64,000 nucleotides of DNA from Sphingomonas adhaesiva. GTDB taxonomy: Bacteria > Pseudomonadota > Alphaproteobacteria > Sphingomonadales > Sphingomonadaceae. Position 1 is the stretch's first letter. Each line of letters opens with the position of its first letter. This document shows positions 34,801 to 41,831 of the stretch, one piece after another. The DNA lies in the NCBI RefSeq assembly GCF_002374855.1, contig NZ_NWVC01000002.1, forward strand, positions 372,001 to 436,000, given 5' to 3'. The notes beneath the pieces are model-generated. The model had not been told where the DNA came from. It did not search any database and saw only the letters and a list, made by a program, of their open reading frames with translations. A program made the translations under genes and the position numbers.

Positions 34801-35940
34801 CCCCGCCGCGCGCGCCTGTTCGAACCCGGTATCGTCGAACGAAAAGCGCGGCGCGGTGATGCGATAGTCGAAGCGGAAGGCGCGGAAATTGCCGTCCAGG
34901 ATCGCGCGCAGCCGCATGTCGGTGGCGCGCATGTTGCGGAACAGCGCCTCCGGGCGGAGCAGCCGCGCCTCCAGCTTCACATTGCCGAACGCGCTGCGTG
35001 CCAGATCGACGACGCCGCGCGCCTCCACCGCCAGCGCGGCGGAGCGCAGCGACAATTGCCCGTCGAGCCGCCGGTTCGCGAAGGTCGCCCCGCCGTTGAC
35101 GGTGACGCGCGGCGCGGTCAGCGATTTCAGCTTGCCCCTGGTGATGCGCTGCGGCTCCAGCGTGCCGACCAATGTATAGTCGCCGCTGCGGTTCGACAGC
35201 GCCAGATCGGCGATCCGCGTCGTCCCCACCTGCGCCACCGCACGCCCCTGCCACGCGCGCCAGCCGCCATCCCCGCCGATGTCGAGCGACACCGCGTCGC
35301 CCGCCCCGGTGATCCGCGACAACAGCCCGCCGGCGATGCCGCGCGCCTGCGCGTCGATATCGAACCGTCCGTCGTCGGGGCGCGAATCGATCCGCAACGC
35401 CAGCGTGTCGCTGCCCGCGACCGCCGCGGCCAGGCGGACCACCGCATGGCCGTCGCGAATGTCGGCGGCGCCGCGCACGCGCCCGCTGCGCGCCGTGCCG
35501 GTGACGGCGCGCCCCAGCACCAGCCGGTCGATCGCCAGCCGCCCGATGACGATGTCGAACCGCGGCAGGATCGGCCCGCTGCGCCCGGTGTCGCGCGTCC
35601 TGGGCAGCCGCGCCAGCACCGCCAGCGGCACGTCCAGGCTGCGGATCTCCAGCCGGTCGTCCCACCACGACCACGGCCGCCAGTCGAGCGCGGCGCGCGG
35701 CACCGTCAGCACCAGCCCCTGCGGATCGTACATCCGCACGTCGACCAGCTGCGCGCGCCCGTACAGCGACCCGTCGATCCGCCCGACGCGGAAGCGCAGC
35801 CCGTTGGCGGGCGCCAGCGCGTTGATCCGGTCGGCGACCAGCCGGTGCCCGACGTCGGTGTCGATGCCGATGCCGATCGCGACGACCAGCGCCGCCAGCA
35901 CCGCGACGATCGCCAGCGCGATCCGGCCCGCCCGCCTCAA
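31810..35940 (-). CDS. tamB: TamB family translocation and assembly module protein
   Basis: The 1376-residue protein has an N-terminal inner-membrane anchor (IALAIVAVLAALVVAIGIGI), a very long beta-repeat body (AsmA-like) and a conserved C-terminal TamB domain. The end shows LFGTSITKLSAPEALQLAAA, AAGLDRLRI and the final VTRWLSLLSSISTLGRQS. TamB spans the periplasm and works with TamA in outer-membrane protein assembly and, as an AsmA-like protein, in phospholipid transport. Its start overlaps tamA's stop as ATGA. Confidence 0.93.
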   Translation of the reverse strand: MRRAGRIALAIVAVLAALVVAIGIGIDTDVGHRLVADRINALAPANGLRFRVGRIDGSLYGRAQLVDVRMYDPQGLVLTVPRAALDWRPWSWWDDRLEIRSLDVPLAVLARLPRTRDTGRSGPILPRFDIVIGRLAIDRLVLGRAVTGTARSGRVRGAADIRDGHAVVRLAAAVAGSDTLALRIDSRPDDGRFDIDAQARGIAGGLLSRITGAGDAVSLDIGGDGGWRAWQGRAVAQVGTTRIADLALSNRSGDYTLVGTLEPQRITRGKLKSLTAPRVTVNGGATFANRRLDGQLSLRSAALAVEARGVVDLARSAFGNVKLEARLLRPEALFRNMRATDMRLRAILDGNFRAFRFDYRITAPRFSFDDTGFEQARAAGRGRWSNSPVAVPVRFTAARVTGVGDVAGGILRNLSLDGVLRVTARMVTGDDLALRSDKLTGRIGLQLDLRTGQYDIGLTGALGRYLIPGLGVVDVQSRLRVVPGAGAKGTRVVGRGTAQMVRLDNAFFRSLAGGLPRIDTGLERTPDGILHFTGLTLTAPDIRLAGNGYRRRDGTFHFEGAGRQRSYGPVQLVLDGRIEKPTVDLVFQRPNDTLGLRDVRAHLDPNPAGFAFVAGGGSRLGPFTGAGQIVLPPGGGQARIDVARLDVSGTRATGALDIVPGGFRGRMAIAGGGLSGALDLAPVGDVQRIAGRIVARGARIGTGATVRQATLDFTTLLDPAGARTEATVTGTGLRQGALSLARFAGNVRLTGETGEVRASIAGSRGVGFQIQTVAQLAPDGWTVRAQGTLGQRPIRLETPAVLRRDGDTWVLAPTRLTFAGGEATLAGRFGDGDVAVTGKLGNLPLAVLDIGYAGLGLGGNASGTFDLTARGDAPPTGRVDLTVRGLTRSGLLTSSAPIDLAVAGVLTPAQAGVRLVMASGGRVVGRAQALLKPLAGGGDPIDRLTRAGLFAQLRYSGPAETLWPLTRVELFDLSGPVAIAADVSGTLAAPQLRGVVRSSNARIQSSVTGTVLSNIRAEGRFAGSRLQVQSFAADAGARGGKVSGTGAFDFGAANGVALDLRMNADRAVMIDRDDIGATVTGPLAFTSDGDGGVISGNVRLDAARYRLGQASAVSALPRLNVREINVPDGAGPEDDDAAAPWRLAIHAKAPGGLMVSGLGLRSEWSTEVDIAGTPTNPAITGRADLVRGDYEFAGRQFELSRGVIRFAGEVPANPALDIEANANTTGLNATIRVTGVAAKPEIAFASTPALPQDELLSRLLFGTSITKLSAPEALQLAAAVAALQNGGNGLNPINAVRRAAGLDRLRILPADPQTGQGTSIAAGKFVTRRLYAEIITDGQGYSATRVEFQVTRWLSLLSSISTLGRQSANVRVSRDY

Positions 35941-37949
35941 AACGCCTGCCCCAGCGACACGTACACCGCGATCCGGCTGTCGCCCGGCTGCGGGTTCAGC
36001 GGGGTGCCGACGTCGACGCGGATCGGCCCGAAGCTGGAATAATAACGCACGCCCAGCCCGGCGCCGTAGCGGAAGCCGCTGAAATCGGGCGCGCCGCCGG
36101 TGTAGATGTTGCCGCCGTCCAGGAACGGCACGACACCGAAATTGCCGAACGCCTTCACCCGCGCCTCGATCGCGAATTCGGCCAGGCTGCGCCCGCCGAT
36201 CGGATCGTTGTTGGGATCGCGCGGGCCGATCGACTGGAATCCGTAGCCGCGCACCGACGCGCCGCCACCGGCATAGAAGCGCCGCGACGGCGCGATCTGG
36301 TCGCGCGGCGCGCCCAGGATCGTGCCCAGCCGAATGCGTCCGGCGACGATCGCGCGGCTGGTTAGCGGCTGGTAGGCGCTGGCGTCCAGCTGCACGCGGG
36401 TATAGCCGAACACCGATCCCTGCAGTGACAGTTCGGGGCTGGCGCGCCCCGACAGCCGGAAACCGCGCGTCGGGTTCAGCAGATCGTCCGACCCGTCATA
36501 CCCCAGGCTGGTCGGCAGCGCGCCGATCAGGAAGGTGCGCCGCCGCGGCTGGCCGGTGGACGCGTCCACGTCGCGTTCGTCGGTGGCGACCAGCTCCCCG
36601 CCGAGCGACCAGGTCCACGCCTTCTGGAAGAAGATCGTCGTCTGCTGCTCCAGCGTCGCCGACAGCGACAGCGTGTTCGCCTCATAGGCATCGCGCAGCA
36701 GGTGCGCGATCGCGAACTGGCCGGTCAGCACGCGGTCGCGCCCGCGGAAATTGTTGCGACGATAGGTGATCTGCCCCAGCTGCTCGCCGGTGCCCAGCAC
36801 GCCGCGCAGCGTCAGCGCGCCTTCGGGCGGGAACAGGTTGCGGTGCGTCCAGCTGACTTCCGCCCGCGCGCCCTCGCCCGTGCCATAGCCCAGCTCGCCA
36901 GCCACGGTGCGCGGCGGCGCGGGCGACAGGCGCACGGCGATGTCGACGGTGTCGGGGGTCGCACCGGGTACCGGCGTCACGTCCGCGGTGGCGACCAGCC
37001 CGGTCTGGATCAGCGCGCGGCGCAGGTCGTCGACCTGCGATGCCTCGTACGGCTGACCGGGGCGGAAGCGCGCGATCTCCTGCACGTGCGCTGCATCGAA
37101 CACGCGGTTGTCCGCATTGGCGGTGATCGTGCCGAAGCGGCGGGCGGTACCGGGCGCGACGTCCAGTCGCAGCGTCGCGGTACGCGCCGCGCGATCGACC
37201 ACCACGTCCGGCTCCCCCACCGTGGCGAACGGAAACCCTTCCTCTCCGGCACGAACGCGCAGATTCGCGGTTGCCTCGGCGACGGCATCGGCGTTGACGG
37301 CATCGCCGGCCCCCACCGCGAACGCCTTGTCCAGCGCGTCCGCCTTCGCCCCCGCCTGCTCCACCCCCGCCAGCGTGACGCCCGAAAAGCGGTATTGTGC
37401 GCCCGGAGCGGCGATCAGCACGATCATCGGGCGGCGATCGGCGGTCTCCACCCCCGTCGTCACCACCGCGTCGTAATATCCCTCCCCCTTCAGCAGCGTC
37501 AGCAGCAGTTCGGCATCCTGCCGCGCGCGCCGGTCGAGCTGCGCGGCGTTCGCCTCCTTGCCCGCATTGCCCGCCAGCACCGACAATTCGCGGAACCGGT
37601 CGCGCAGCAGCGGCGAGGCGACGCCGTCGATCCCGTCGATCCGCCAGTCGTAGCGCGTGCTCGCCGCCACCGACCGCTGGGTCGCGGCGGGGACGGAGGA
37701 TGCGGCCGGCTGCACCGGCAGTTCGGGCCAGTCGACGCCGATATCGGGCAGCGGCGCCAGCGGCGAATCGGGGTCGATCTCCATCCCGCCGGTCGCCGGC
37801 GGGGCCGACGACGCCGGCGACAGAGGTTGCGCCGCCGCGGGCACCTGTGCCGCAGCGGCGCAACCCACGATCGTCAGCTGTGCGATCATCATGCCGGTCG
37901 TGACGCGCAGCACCGCGCCACGCCGCCCCGCGTCCGGCTCCATCACCAT
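35937..37949 (-). CDS. tamA: TamA family outer-membrane Omp85 protein
   Basis: The 670-residue protein has an N-terminal export signal, POTRA domains (for example LLKGEGYYDAVVTTGVETAD and LIQTGLVATADVTPVPGATP) and a C-terminal 16-strand Omp85 barrel. The barrel's conserved lid-lock element is VRGYGFQSIGP (preceded by RFYAGGGAS), and the chain ends in an aromatic beta signal (YVSLGQAF). It partners TamB, which is encoded immediately downstream with a 4-nt overlap. A second Met two codons in is an alternative start. Confidence 0.93.
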   Translation of the reverse strand: MVMEPDAGRRGAVLRVTTGMMIAQLTIVGCAAAAQVPAAAQPLSPASSAPPATGGMEIDPDSPLAPLPDIGVDWPELPVQPAASSVPAATQRSVAASTRYDWRIDGIDGVASPLLRDRFRELSVLAGNAGKEANAAQLDRRARQDAELLLTLLKGEGYYDAVVTTGVETADRRPMIVLIAAPGAQYRFSGVTLAGVEQAGAKADALDKAFAVGAGDAVNADAVAEATANLRVRAGEEGFPFATVGEPDVVVDRAARTATLRLDVAPGTARRFGTITANADNRVFDAAHVQEIARFRPGQPYEASQVDDLRRALIQTGLVATADVTPVPGATPDTVDIAVRLSPAPPRTVAGELGYGTGEGARAEVSWTHRNLFPPEGALTLRGVLGTGEQLGQITYRRNNFRGRDRVLTGQFAIAHLLRDAYEANTLSLSATLEQQTTIFFQKAWTWSLGGELVATDERDVDASTGQPRRRTFLIGALPTSLGYDGSDDLLNPTRGFRLSGRASPELSLQGSVFGYTRVQLDASAYQPLTSRAIVAGRIRLGTILGAPRDQIAPSRRFYAGGGASVRGYGFQSIGPRDPNNDPIGGRSLAEFAIEARVKAFGNFGVVPFLDGGNIYTGGAPDFSGFRYGAGLGVRYYSSFGPIRVDVGTPLNPQPGDSRIAVYVSLGQAF

Positions 37950-38108
37950 CGTCTAGCCGGTGCCGCGGGCCAGCAGAAGGGGCCAAAACAGCCCGCGCGG
38001 GCGCAAGGGCGCGCGGCCGGCACGCCCCACCGCGCACACGGCATCGCATCACCCCTGCCCGTCGCCGCACTGGCGCACCGCCGCCGGCCGTGGCATCTGG
38101 GCGCGGTC

Positions 38109-38285
38109 ATGGCCCGTCCCCCTTCCCGCACCCCCGCCGCCGGCGGCATCTTCGTCGCGCTGGGCGCGCTTCTCGGCACGATCGGCGGCCTGGTCGCGCG
38201 GCAGCCGTCGATCGGCTTCCTCACCGGGCTGGCGATCGGCGCCGCGATCGCAGTCGCGATGTGGTGGCGCAACGCGCGACTGTAA
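38109..38285 (+). CDS. Small two-span membrane protein, 58 residues
   Basis: After a short Pro/Arg-rich start (MARPPSRTPAAGG) two hydrophobic spans follow (IFVALGALLGTIGGLVA and FLTGLAIGAAIAVAMWW), ending RNARL. The Gly-rich spans resemble small membrane proteins annotated without function in sphingomonads. The gene is convergent with the S24 repressor gene, whose stop is 6 nt away. No known domain. No clear gene or signal was seen in the 159 nt between it and tamA. Confidence 0.6.
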   Translation: MARPPSRTPAAGGIFVALGALLGTIGGLVARQPSIGFLTGLAIGAAIAVAMWWRNARL

Positions 38286-38291
38286 CGCGCG

Positions 38292-38912
38292 CTACAGATC
38301 GCGCAGCAGCAGCCGCGCGCGCCCGATCACCGTCACCTCCGCCGCCGGGCGGACCAGCGCTGGGTAGGCGGGATTGTCGCTGACGATCTCGATCGTCGCA
38401 CCGCTGCGCCGCACGCGCTTCACCGCCACGCCGTCGTCGACGCGGATCACGAACACCGCGCCGCCCGGCGGCACCGTGCGGTCGCCCTCGTTCACCAGCA
38501 ACCGGTCGCCGTCGAGCAGGGTCGGCGCCATCGAATCGCCGGTCACGTCGATCAGCGACGCCTGACCCGGCGTGACGCCGTGCGCGCGCAGCCACGCGCG
38601 CGGCAGCGGCTCGTCACGCAGCGCGCGCTCGTCCGCCGGCTCGCGCCCCGCCCCCGCCGCGGCGCTGACCGCGCGGCGCGGCACCGGCACGTCCGCCGCC
38701 ACCGGCTCCGGCGCGCCGAGCACGCGTTCGTCCAGCCCCAGGAAATCGGCGAGCAAGCGGCGTTCGCGCTCCGGCAACCGCCGCGGCGATCCGCGCCCGA
38801 CGAACTGCTGCAGATACGCCACGTTGCGCCCCAGCATCCGCGACAGCGCCGACAGGCTGACCCCGCGCGCGCGCGCCGCGTGCTCCAGCGCCTGCTGTGG
38901 GGTGTCGCTCAC
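38292..38912 (-). CDS. LexA-like S24-family transcriptional repressor
   Basis: This 206-residue protein has an N-terminal helix-turn-helix (about 15-45, VSLSALSRMLGRNVAYLQQF) and a C-terminal S24 peptidase domain with catalytic Ser127 (VTGDSMAPTLLDGD) and Lys165 (GVAVKRV). The Ser-Lys spacing of 38 matches LexA/UmuD. Ala-Gly bonds at 86-87 and 88-89 lie about 40 residues before Ser127, so RecA-stimulated self-cleavage is plausible. It is not the main LexA: its DNA-binding part is Cro/CI-like rather than winged. The divergent promoter region contains an exact SOS box and a palindrome. Confidence 0.85.
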   Translation of the reverse strand: MSDTPQQALEHAARARGVSLSALSRMLGRNVAYLQQFVGRGSPRRLPERERRLLADFLGLDERVLGAPEPVAADVPVPRRAVSAAAGAGREPADERALRDEPLPRAWLRAHGVTPGQASLIDVTGDSMAPTLLDGDRLLVNEGDRTVPPGGAVFVIRVDDGVAVKRVRRSGATIEIVSDNPAYPALVRPAAEVTVIGRARLLLRDL

Positions 38913-38930
38913 CGGCGCACCCTACGCGCA

Positions 38931-38940
38931 GGAAATTTCC
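38931..38940. promoter_or_regulatory. Perfect 10-bp palindrome in the divergent control region
   Basis: The sequence ggaaatttcc is a perfect palindrome 19 nt ahead of the repressor start. It stands in a short A/T-rich patch and is a natural candidate for the repressor's own operator. A looser ggaaaa/catttc pair follows at 38951-38969. Confidence 0.45.
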
Positions 38941-38960
38941 TCGACAAGTTGGAAAATGGA

Positions 38961-38975
38961 GAACATTTCAAGAAC
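38961..38975. promoter_or_regulatory. Exact alphaproteobacterial SOS (LexA) box
   Basis: The sequence gaac-atttcaa-gaac is the complement of GTTC-N7-GTTC, the direct-repeat LexA operator of alphaproteobacteria. It lies 24 nt ahead of the rightward start codon and 49 nt from the leftward one. Confidence 0.6.
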
Positions 38976-38998
38976 ACGGTTGGAGTCGGGAGTCGGCC

Positions 38999-39175
38999 AT
39001 GTCGTTGTTATGGGATATCGAACGCTATCTGCGGCGCACCGGGGTCGCCGCGACCACCTTCGGACGGCGGGCGGTCAACGACCCGCGGCTGGTGCTCGAC
39101 ATGCGTCGCGGGCGCGAGCCGGGGCCGCGGGTGCGCGCGCGGGTGGAAGCGATCATCACGGCGCGCCAGCAATGA
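38999..39175 (+). CDS. Small conserved basic protein with helix-turn-helix-like fold, 58 residues
   Basis: The protein begins MSLLWDIERYLRRTGVAATT and contains FGRRAVNDPRLVLDMRRGRE, then a basic amphipathic tail. The pattern (short helix, turn, recognition-like helix, Arg-rich) looks like a minimal Cro-type DNA-binding protein and resembles a short family common in alphaproteobacteria. It is divergent from the S24 repressor and directly downstream of the SOS box, suggesting a two-regulator switch. Its stop overlaps the next start as ATGA. Function not established. Confidence 0.65.
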   Translation: MSLLWDIERYLRRTGVAATTFGRRAVNDPRLVLDMRRGREPGPRVRARVEAIITARQQ

Positions 39176-39471
39176 GGCCCGCGCCGTTCGATCGCGCGCT
39201 GGCGCGTTCCGCCGCGCTGGCCGGCGCGTCGCTGTCGGTGGAGCGGCACCGCCGCGCCGCCTGGCACAGCGCGACCTTCGCGGGGGAGCGCCACGAACTG
39301 GTCGCGTCCGCACCGTCGGGCGAACCGCTCGACCGCTGGCTGGAACAGGTGACGACGCACGATCTGGCAATGCCGGGACACCTGCTGGCCGAGCTGAAAC
39401 TGGCGCAGTGCGACCGCGCCGGGGCGGTCACGCACCTGCGGATCGAGGGGCTGACCGTCGCGACCGGGTGA
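39172..39471 (+). CDS. Conserved hypothetical protein, 99 residues
   Basis: The protein starts MRPAPFDRALARSAALAGAS and is a compact soluble chain of mixed helix and strand. A segment RAAWHSATFAGERHELVASA is followed by LDRWLEQVTTHDLAMPGHLL. Its start overlaps the upstream 58-residue gene by 4 nt, so they form a coupled pair under the same divergent promoter. I do not recognise a domain; a link to the SOS-box repressor is inferred only from position. Confidence 0.65.
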   Translation: MRPAPFDRALARSAALAGASLSVERHRRAAWHSATFAGERHELVASAPSGEPLDRWLEQVTTHDLAMPGHLLAELKLAQCDRAGAVTHLRIEGLTVATG

Positions 39472-39479
39472 TGCGCGCG

Positions 39480-40409
39480 TCAGCCGGCGGCAAGCCGCCG
39501 CAGCCGCTGGAGCGTGTCGTCCAGCGTCGCCAGATGTGCGGCGGCCTGCGCCGGGCGGGCCAGCGGCAGCGCACGCCGCGCGGCGCCGCGTTCCAGCCGG
39601 TCCACCAGCGAGGCGAGCGATTCCTGCGCCAGCTGGGTGGTGGACAGCGGAACGGGGGGCAGCGCGAAACTTTCCATCCGCTCCCCCGGCGCGATCCGCA
39701 CGGGCGGCGGGGGGGGCGGCGGCGGGGGCACGGGTTCGGCCGCTTCCACATCGGCGGGGGCGGACGTCGGCGCCGCCGGGGTCGCGCGCATGACCAGCGG
39801 GGGCAGCGGGCGCGGCGCCTCCATCGGCTCGGACGGGACGGCACCCGGATCGAACACGCTCATCGGCAGGTTCAGGTCGCGCGGCAGCGGGCGTTCGGGC
39901 GGGGGCGACAGCCAGGCGGCGGGCGGCGTTTCGTTCGCCGGCGCGATCGGGTCGGCATCGTCCGCCACCGCATGGCCGCGCGCGATCACCGGCAGCACCT
40001 CGACCGGTTCGGGAAGGTCGGGCAGCGGCTGGCCCAGATCCTCGCTGGCGCGGATCGGACGGCGCGGCGGCGCATCGGGGTGCGCATCCGCACGGCGGAT
40101 CGCGGGAACCAGCGGATCGGCACGCCGGCGACGCGGCAGCCGCCACCACCCCGCCGCGCCCAGCCCCGCCATCATCACCAGCGCCCCGGCGACCAGCGCC
40201 AGCAGCGTGCGCCCGGTCACGCCGATCGGCGGCGCGGCGGCGGGCACCCAGTCGGGCAGATGCGATCGCATCACCACGGCGTTCAGCACGTCGCCAGGGG
40301 CGGTGGCGATGCCGGCGGCCACGCCGATCCCCGCAAGGATCGCCGCGACCGGCAGCAGCGTGGCGTTCAGACCCGATTCGGGCCGGTTGGGGGGGAGCGT
40401 CGCGACCAT
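39480..40409 (-). CDS. Membrane-anchored proline-rich hypothetical protein
   Basis: The 309-residue protein has two N-terminal membrane spans (TLLPVAAILAGIGVAAGIAT and LLALVAGALVMMAGLGAAGW). A long cytoplasmic or periplasmic region follows, rich in Pro, Arg and acidic residues, with a run of about ten prolines (PVPPPPPPPPPPV-like). The helical C-terminus (QLAQESLASLVDRLERGAAR and ALDDTLQRLRR-like end) may be an interaction domain. It overlaps the end of the glycosyltransferase gene by 43 nt. I do not recognise a family; its position suggests a structural role in polysaccharide export. Confidence 0.6.
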   Translation of the reverse strand: MVATLPPNRPESGLNATLLPVAAILAGIGVAAGIATAPGDVLNAVVMRSHLPDWVPAAAPPIGVTGRTLLALVAGALVMMAGLGAAGWWRLPRRRRADPLVPAIRRADAHPDAPPRRPIRASEDLGQPLPDLPEPVEVLPVIARGHAVADDADPIAPANETPPAAWLSPPPERPLPRDLNLPMSVFDPGAVPSEPMEAPRPLPPLVMRATPAAPTSAPADVEAAEPVPPPPPPPPPVRIAPGERMESFALPPVPLSTTQLAQESLASLVDRLERGAARRALPLARPAQAAAHLATLDDTLQRLRRLAAG

Positions 40410-41605
40410 GACCGCTTGCTATAGGCAGCACCCGTAAGCCGTTGGTAAACAGCATCGTAGCGATGAACGTTGGTCGCCCAGTCGCGCTCCGCCGCGACGA
40501 AGGCGCGCGCCCGTTCGCGCCGCGCGTCCCACCCCGACCGGTCGCACAGCAGCCCGGCCAGCGCCGCCGCGATCGCGTCCGGATCGCCCGCCGCAAACAG
40601 CGTGCCGGTATCGCCGTCGCGAATCAGCTCGCGATGCCCGCCGACGTCGGACGCGGCGACCAGCCGCCCCTGCGCCATCGCCTCCAGGGGTTTCAGCGGC
40701 GTGACCAGGTCGGTCAGCCGCATCCGCTTGCGCGGATAGGCAAGCACGTCGACCAGCCCGTAATAACGCTCCACCTCATGATGCGGCACGCGCCCGACGA
40801 AGCGGATGCGCGCCGCGGCGGGCGATGCCGCCGCCTGCGCGCGCAGCGGCCCCTCCATCGGGCCGCCGCCGACCAGCAGCAATTGCGCGCCCGGCCGGCG
40901 CGCCCCCAGCGCGGGCATCGCCGCGATCAGATCGTCCAGCCCTTCGTAATCGTAGAAGCTGCCGATGAAGCCGATCACCTCGTCGCCCAGCCCCCATTGC
41001 TCGGCCAGCGCCGCATCGCGCGACGGCGGCGTGCCGAACAGCGTCAGGTCGACGCCATTGGGGGACACCATGATCTTGTCCGCAGGCACGCCGCGCGCCA
41101 CCAGATCGCCGCGCAACCCGTTGCAGATCACCGCCACCGCATCGGCGCGCGCCACCGCCCAGCTTTCCAGCGCCTTGGTGGCGCGGTAGCGCGCCGATCC
41201 TTCGCGCCCCGTGCCGTTGCCGACCGCGGCATCCTCCCAGAAGGCGCGGATTTCGTACAGCAGCGGGATGCCGCGCCGCCGCGCGGGCCACAGCGCCGCC
41301 AGCGCGTCGAGCACCGGCGAATGGGCGTGGATCACGTCGGGGCGGAACGCGTCGGCCACCTGCCCCACGCGCCGCGCCAGCGCCGCCACCTCGCCCGCCA
41401 CGCCGCCGCGCGCGGCCGCGGGCGTGCGGTGGAAGTCGATCCCGTCGACCGTCACGCGCAGCGGCTCGGCCGGGTTGTAACGCGGCCCCGTCACCGCCGC
41501 GACGTCATGCCCCGCCGCCATCTGCGCGGTCAGGATCGCGCGGGTGCGGAACGTATAGCCGCTCTGCAACGGCAGGCCGTGGTCGAGGACGTGGAGGATG
41601 CGCAT
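40367..41605 (-). CDS. GT4 glycosyltransferase, exosortase-A-system type
   Basis: The 412-residue GT-B enzyme begins MRILHVLDHGLPLQSGYTFR, the opening of the exosortase A/PEP-CTERM-associated glycosyltransferase family. Donor-site features are VISPNG-like MVSPNGVDLTLFG, VGGGPMEGPL and the C-terminal LKPLEAMAQGRLVAASDVGGH (EX7E-like region). It transfers a sugar during polysaccharide assembly at the inner membrane. The last 18 residues (YSKRSWSRRSPPTGPNRV) lie in the overlap with the next gene and look like read-through beyond an ancestral stop. Confidence 0.88.
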   Translation of the reverse strand: MRILHVLDHGLPLQSGYTFRTRAILTAQMAAGHDVAAVTGPRYNPAEPLRVTVDGIDFHRTPAAARGGVAGEVAALARRVGQVADAFRPDVIHAHSPVLDALAALWPARRRGIPLLYEIRAFWEDAAVGNGTGREGSARYRATKALESWAVARADAVAVICNGLRGDLVARGVPADKIMVSPNGVDLTLFGTPPSRDAALAEQWGLGDEVIGFIGSFYDYEGLDDLIAAMPALGARRPGAQLLLVGGGPMEGPLRAQAAASPAAARIRFVGRVPHHEVERYYGLVDVLAYPRKRMRLTDLVTPLKPLEAMAQGRLVAASDVGGHRELIRDGDTGTLFAAGDPDAIAAALAGLLCDRSGWDARRERARAFVAAERDWATNVHRYDAVYQRLTGAAYSKRSWSRRSPPTGPNRV

Positions 41606-41672
41606 CGCCCGCCCTCATGAACGCGCGCCACTTAACGCCGCGTCAACTCGCCCCGCCGTAAGCCCGGCGGCG

Positions 41673-41831
41673 ATGATCGACACCTTCTCGCTCCTGCTGT
41701 GCCATGGCCTGATGCTGGTGGCGACGTGGCGGCTGCTGCGCACCCCCGCGCTCGATCGGGAAGCGGCGGTCGTGGCCGAACGTGCGGACGGCGCGCGCGC
41801 GGCGCGGCGCGGGCGGCGCGGACGTGCGTGA
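41673..41831 (+). CDS. Small single-span membrane protein, 52 residues
   Basis: The frame begins MIDTFSLLLCHGLMLVATWR, giving one hydrophobic span, then a charged tail of Arg and Ala ending RRGRRGRA. It overlaps the O-antigen-ligase start by 8 nt, which suggests it serves translational coupling or forms a small partner subunit. The ribosome site is poor. Upstream starts in the same frame run into arginine-rich noise. Function unknown. Confidence 0.45.
   Translation: MIDTFSLLLCHGLMLVATWRLLRTPALDREAAVVAERADGARAARRGRRGRA

Noticed and set aside
31738..36042. Very long open frame (1434 codons) opposite tamB, and similar long frames opposite uvrC, ydbH and the DUF3857 gene
   Set aside because: They are arginine/glutamine/histidine-rich, lack domains, and run antisense to genes with clear family motifs. 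Such frames are expected in very GC-rich DNA.
38292..39471. Prophage remnant around the S24 repressor
   Set aside because: No integrase, structural or lysis genes, attachment repeats or base-composition shift are seen in the flanks.
41625..41645. Possible CtrA site (ttaa-N7-tcaa) between the divergent polysaccharide genes
   Set aside because: One mismatch from TTAA-N7-TTAA and a single occurrence; chance cannot be excluded.
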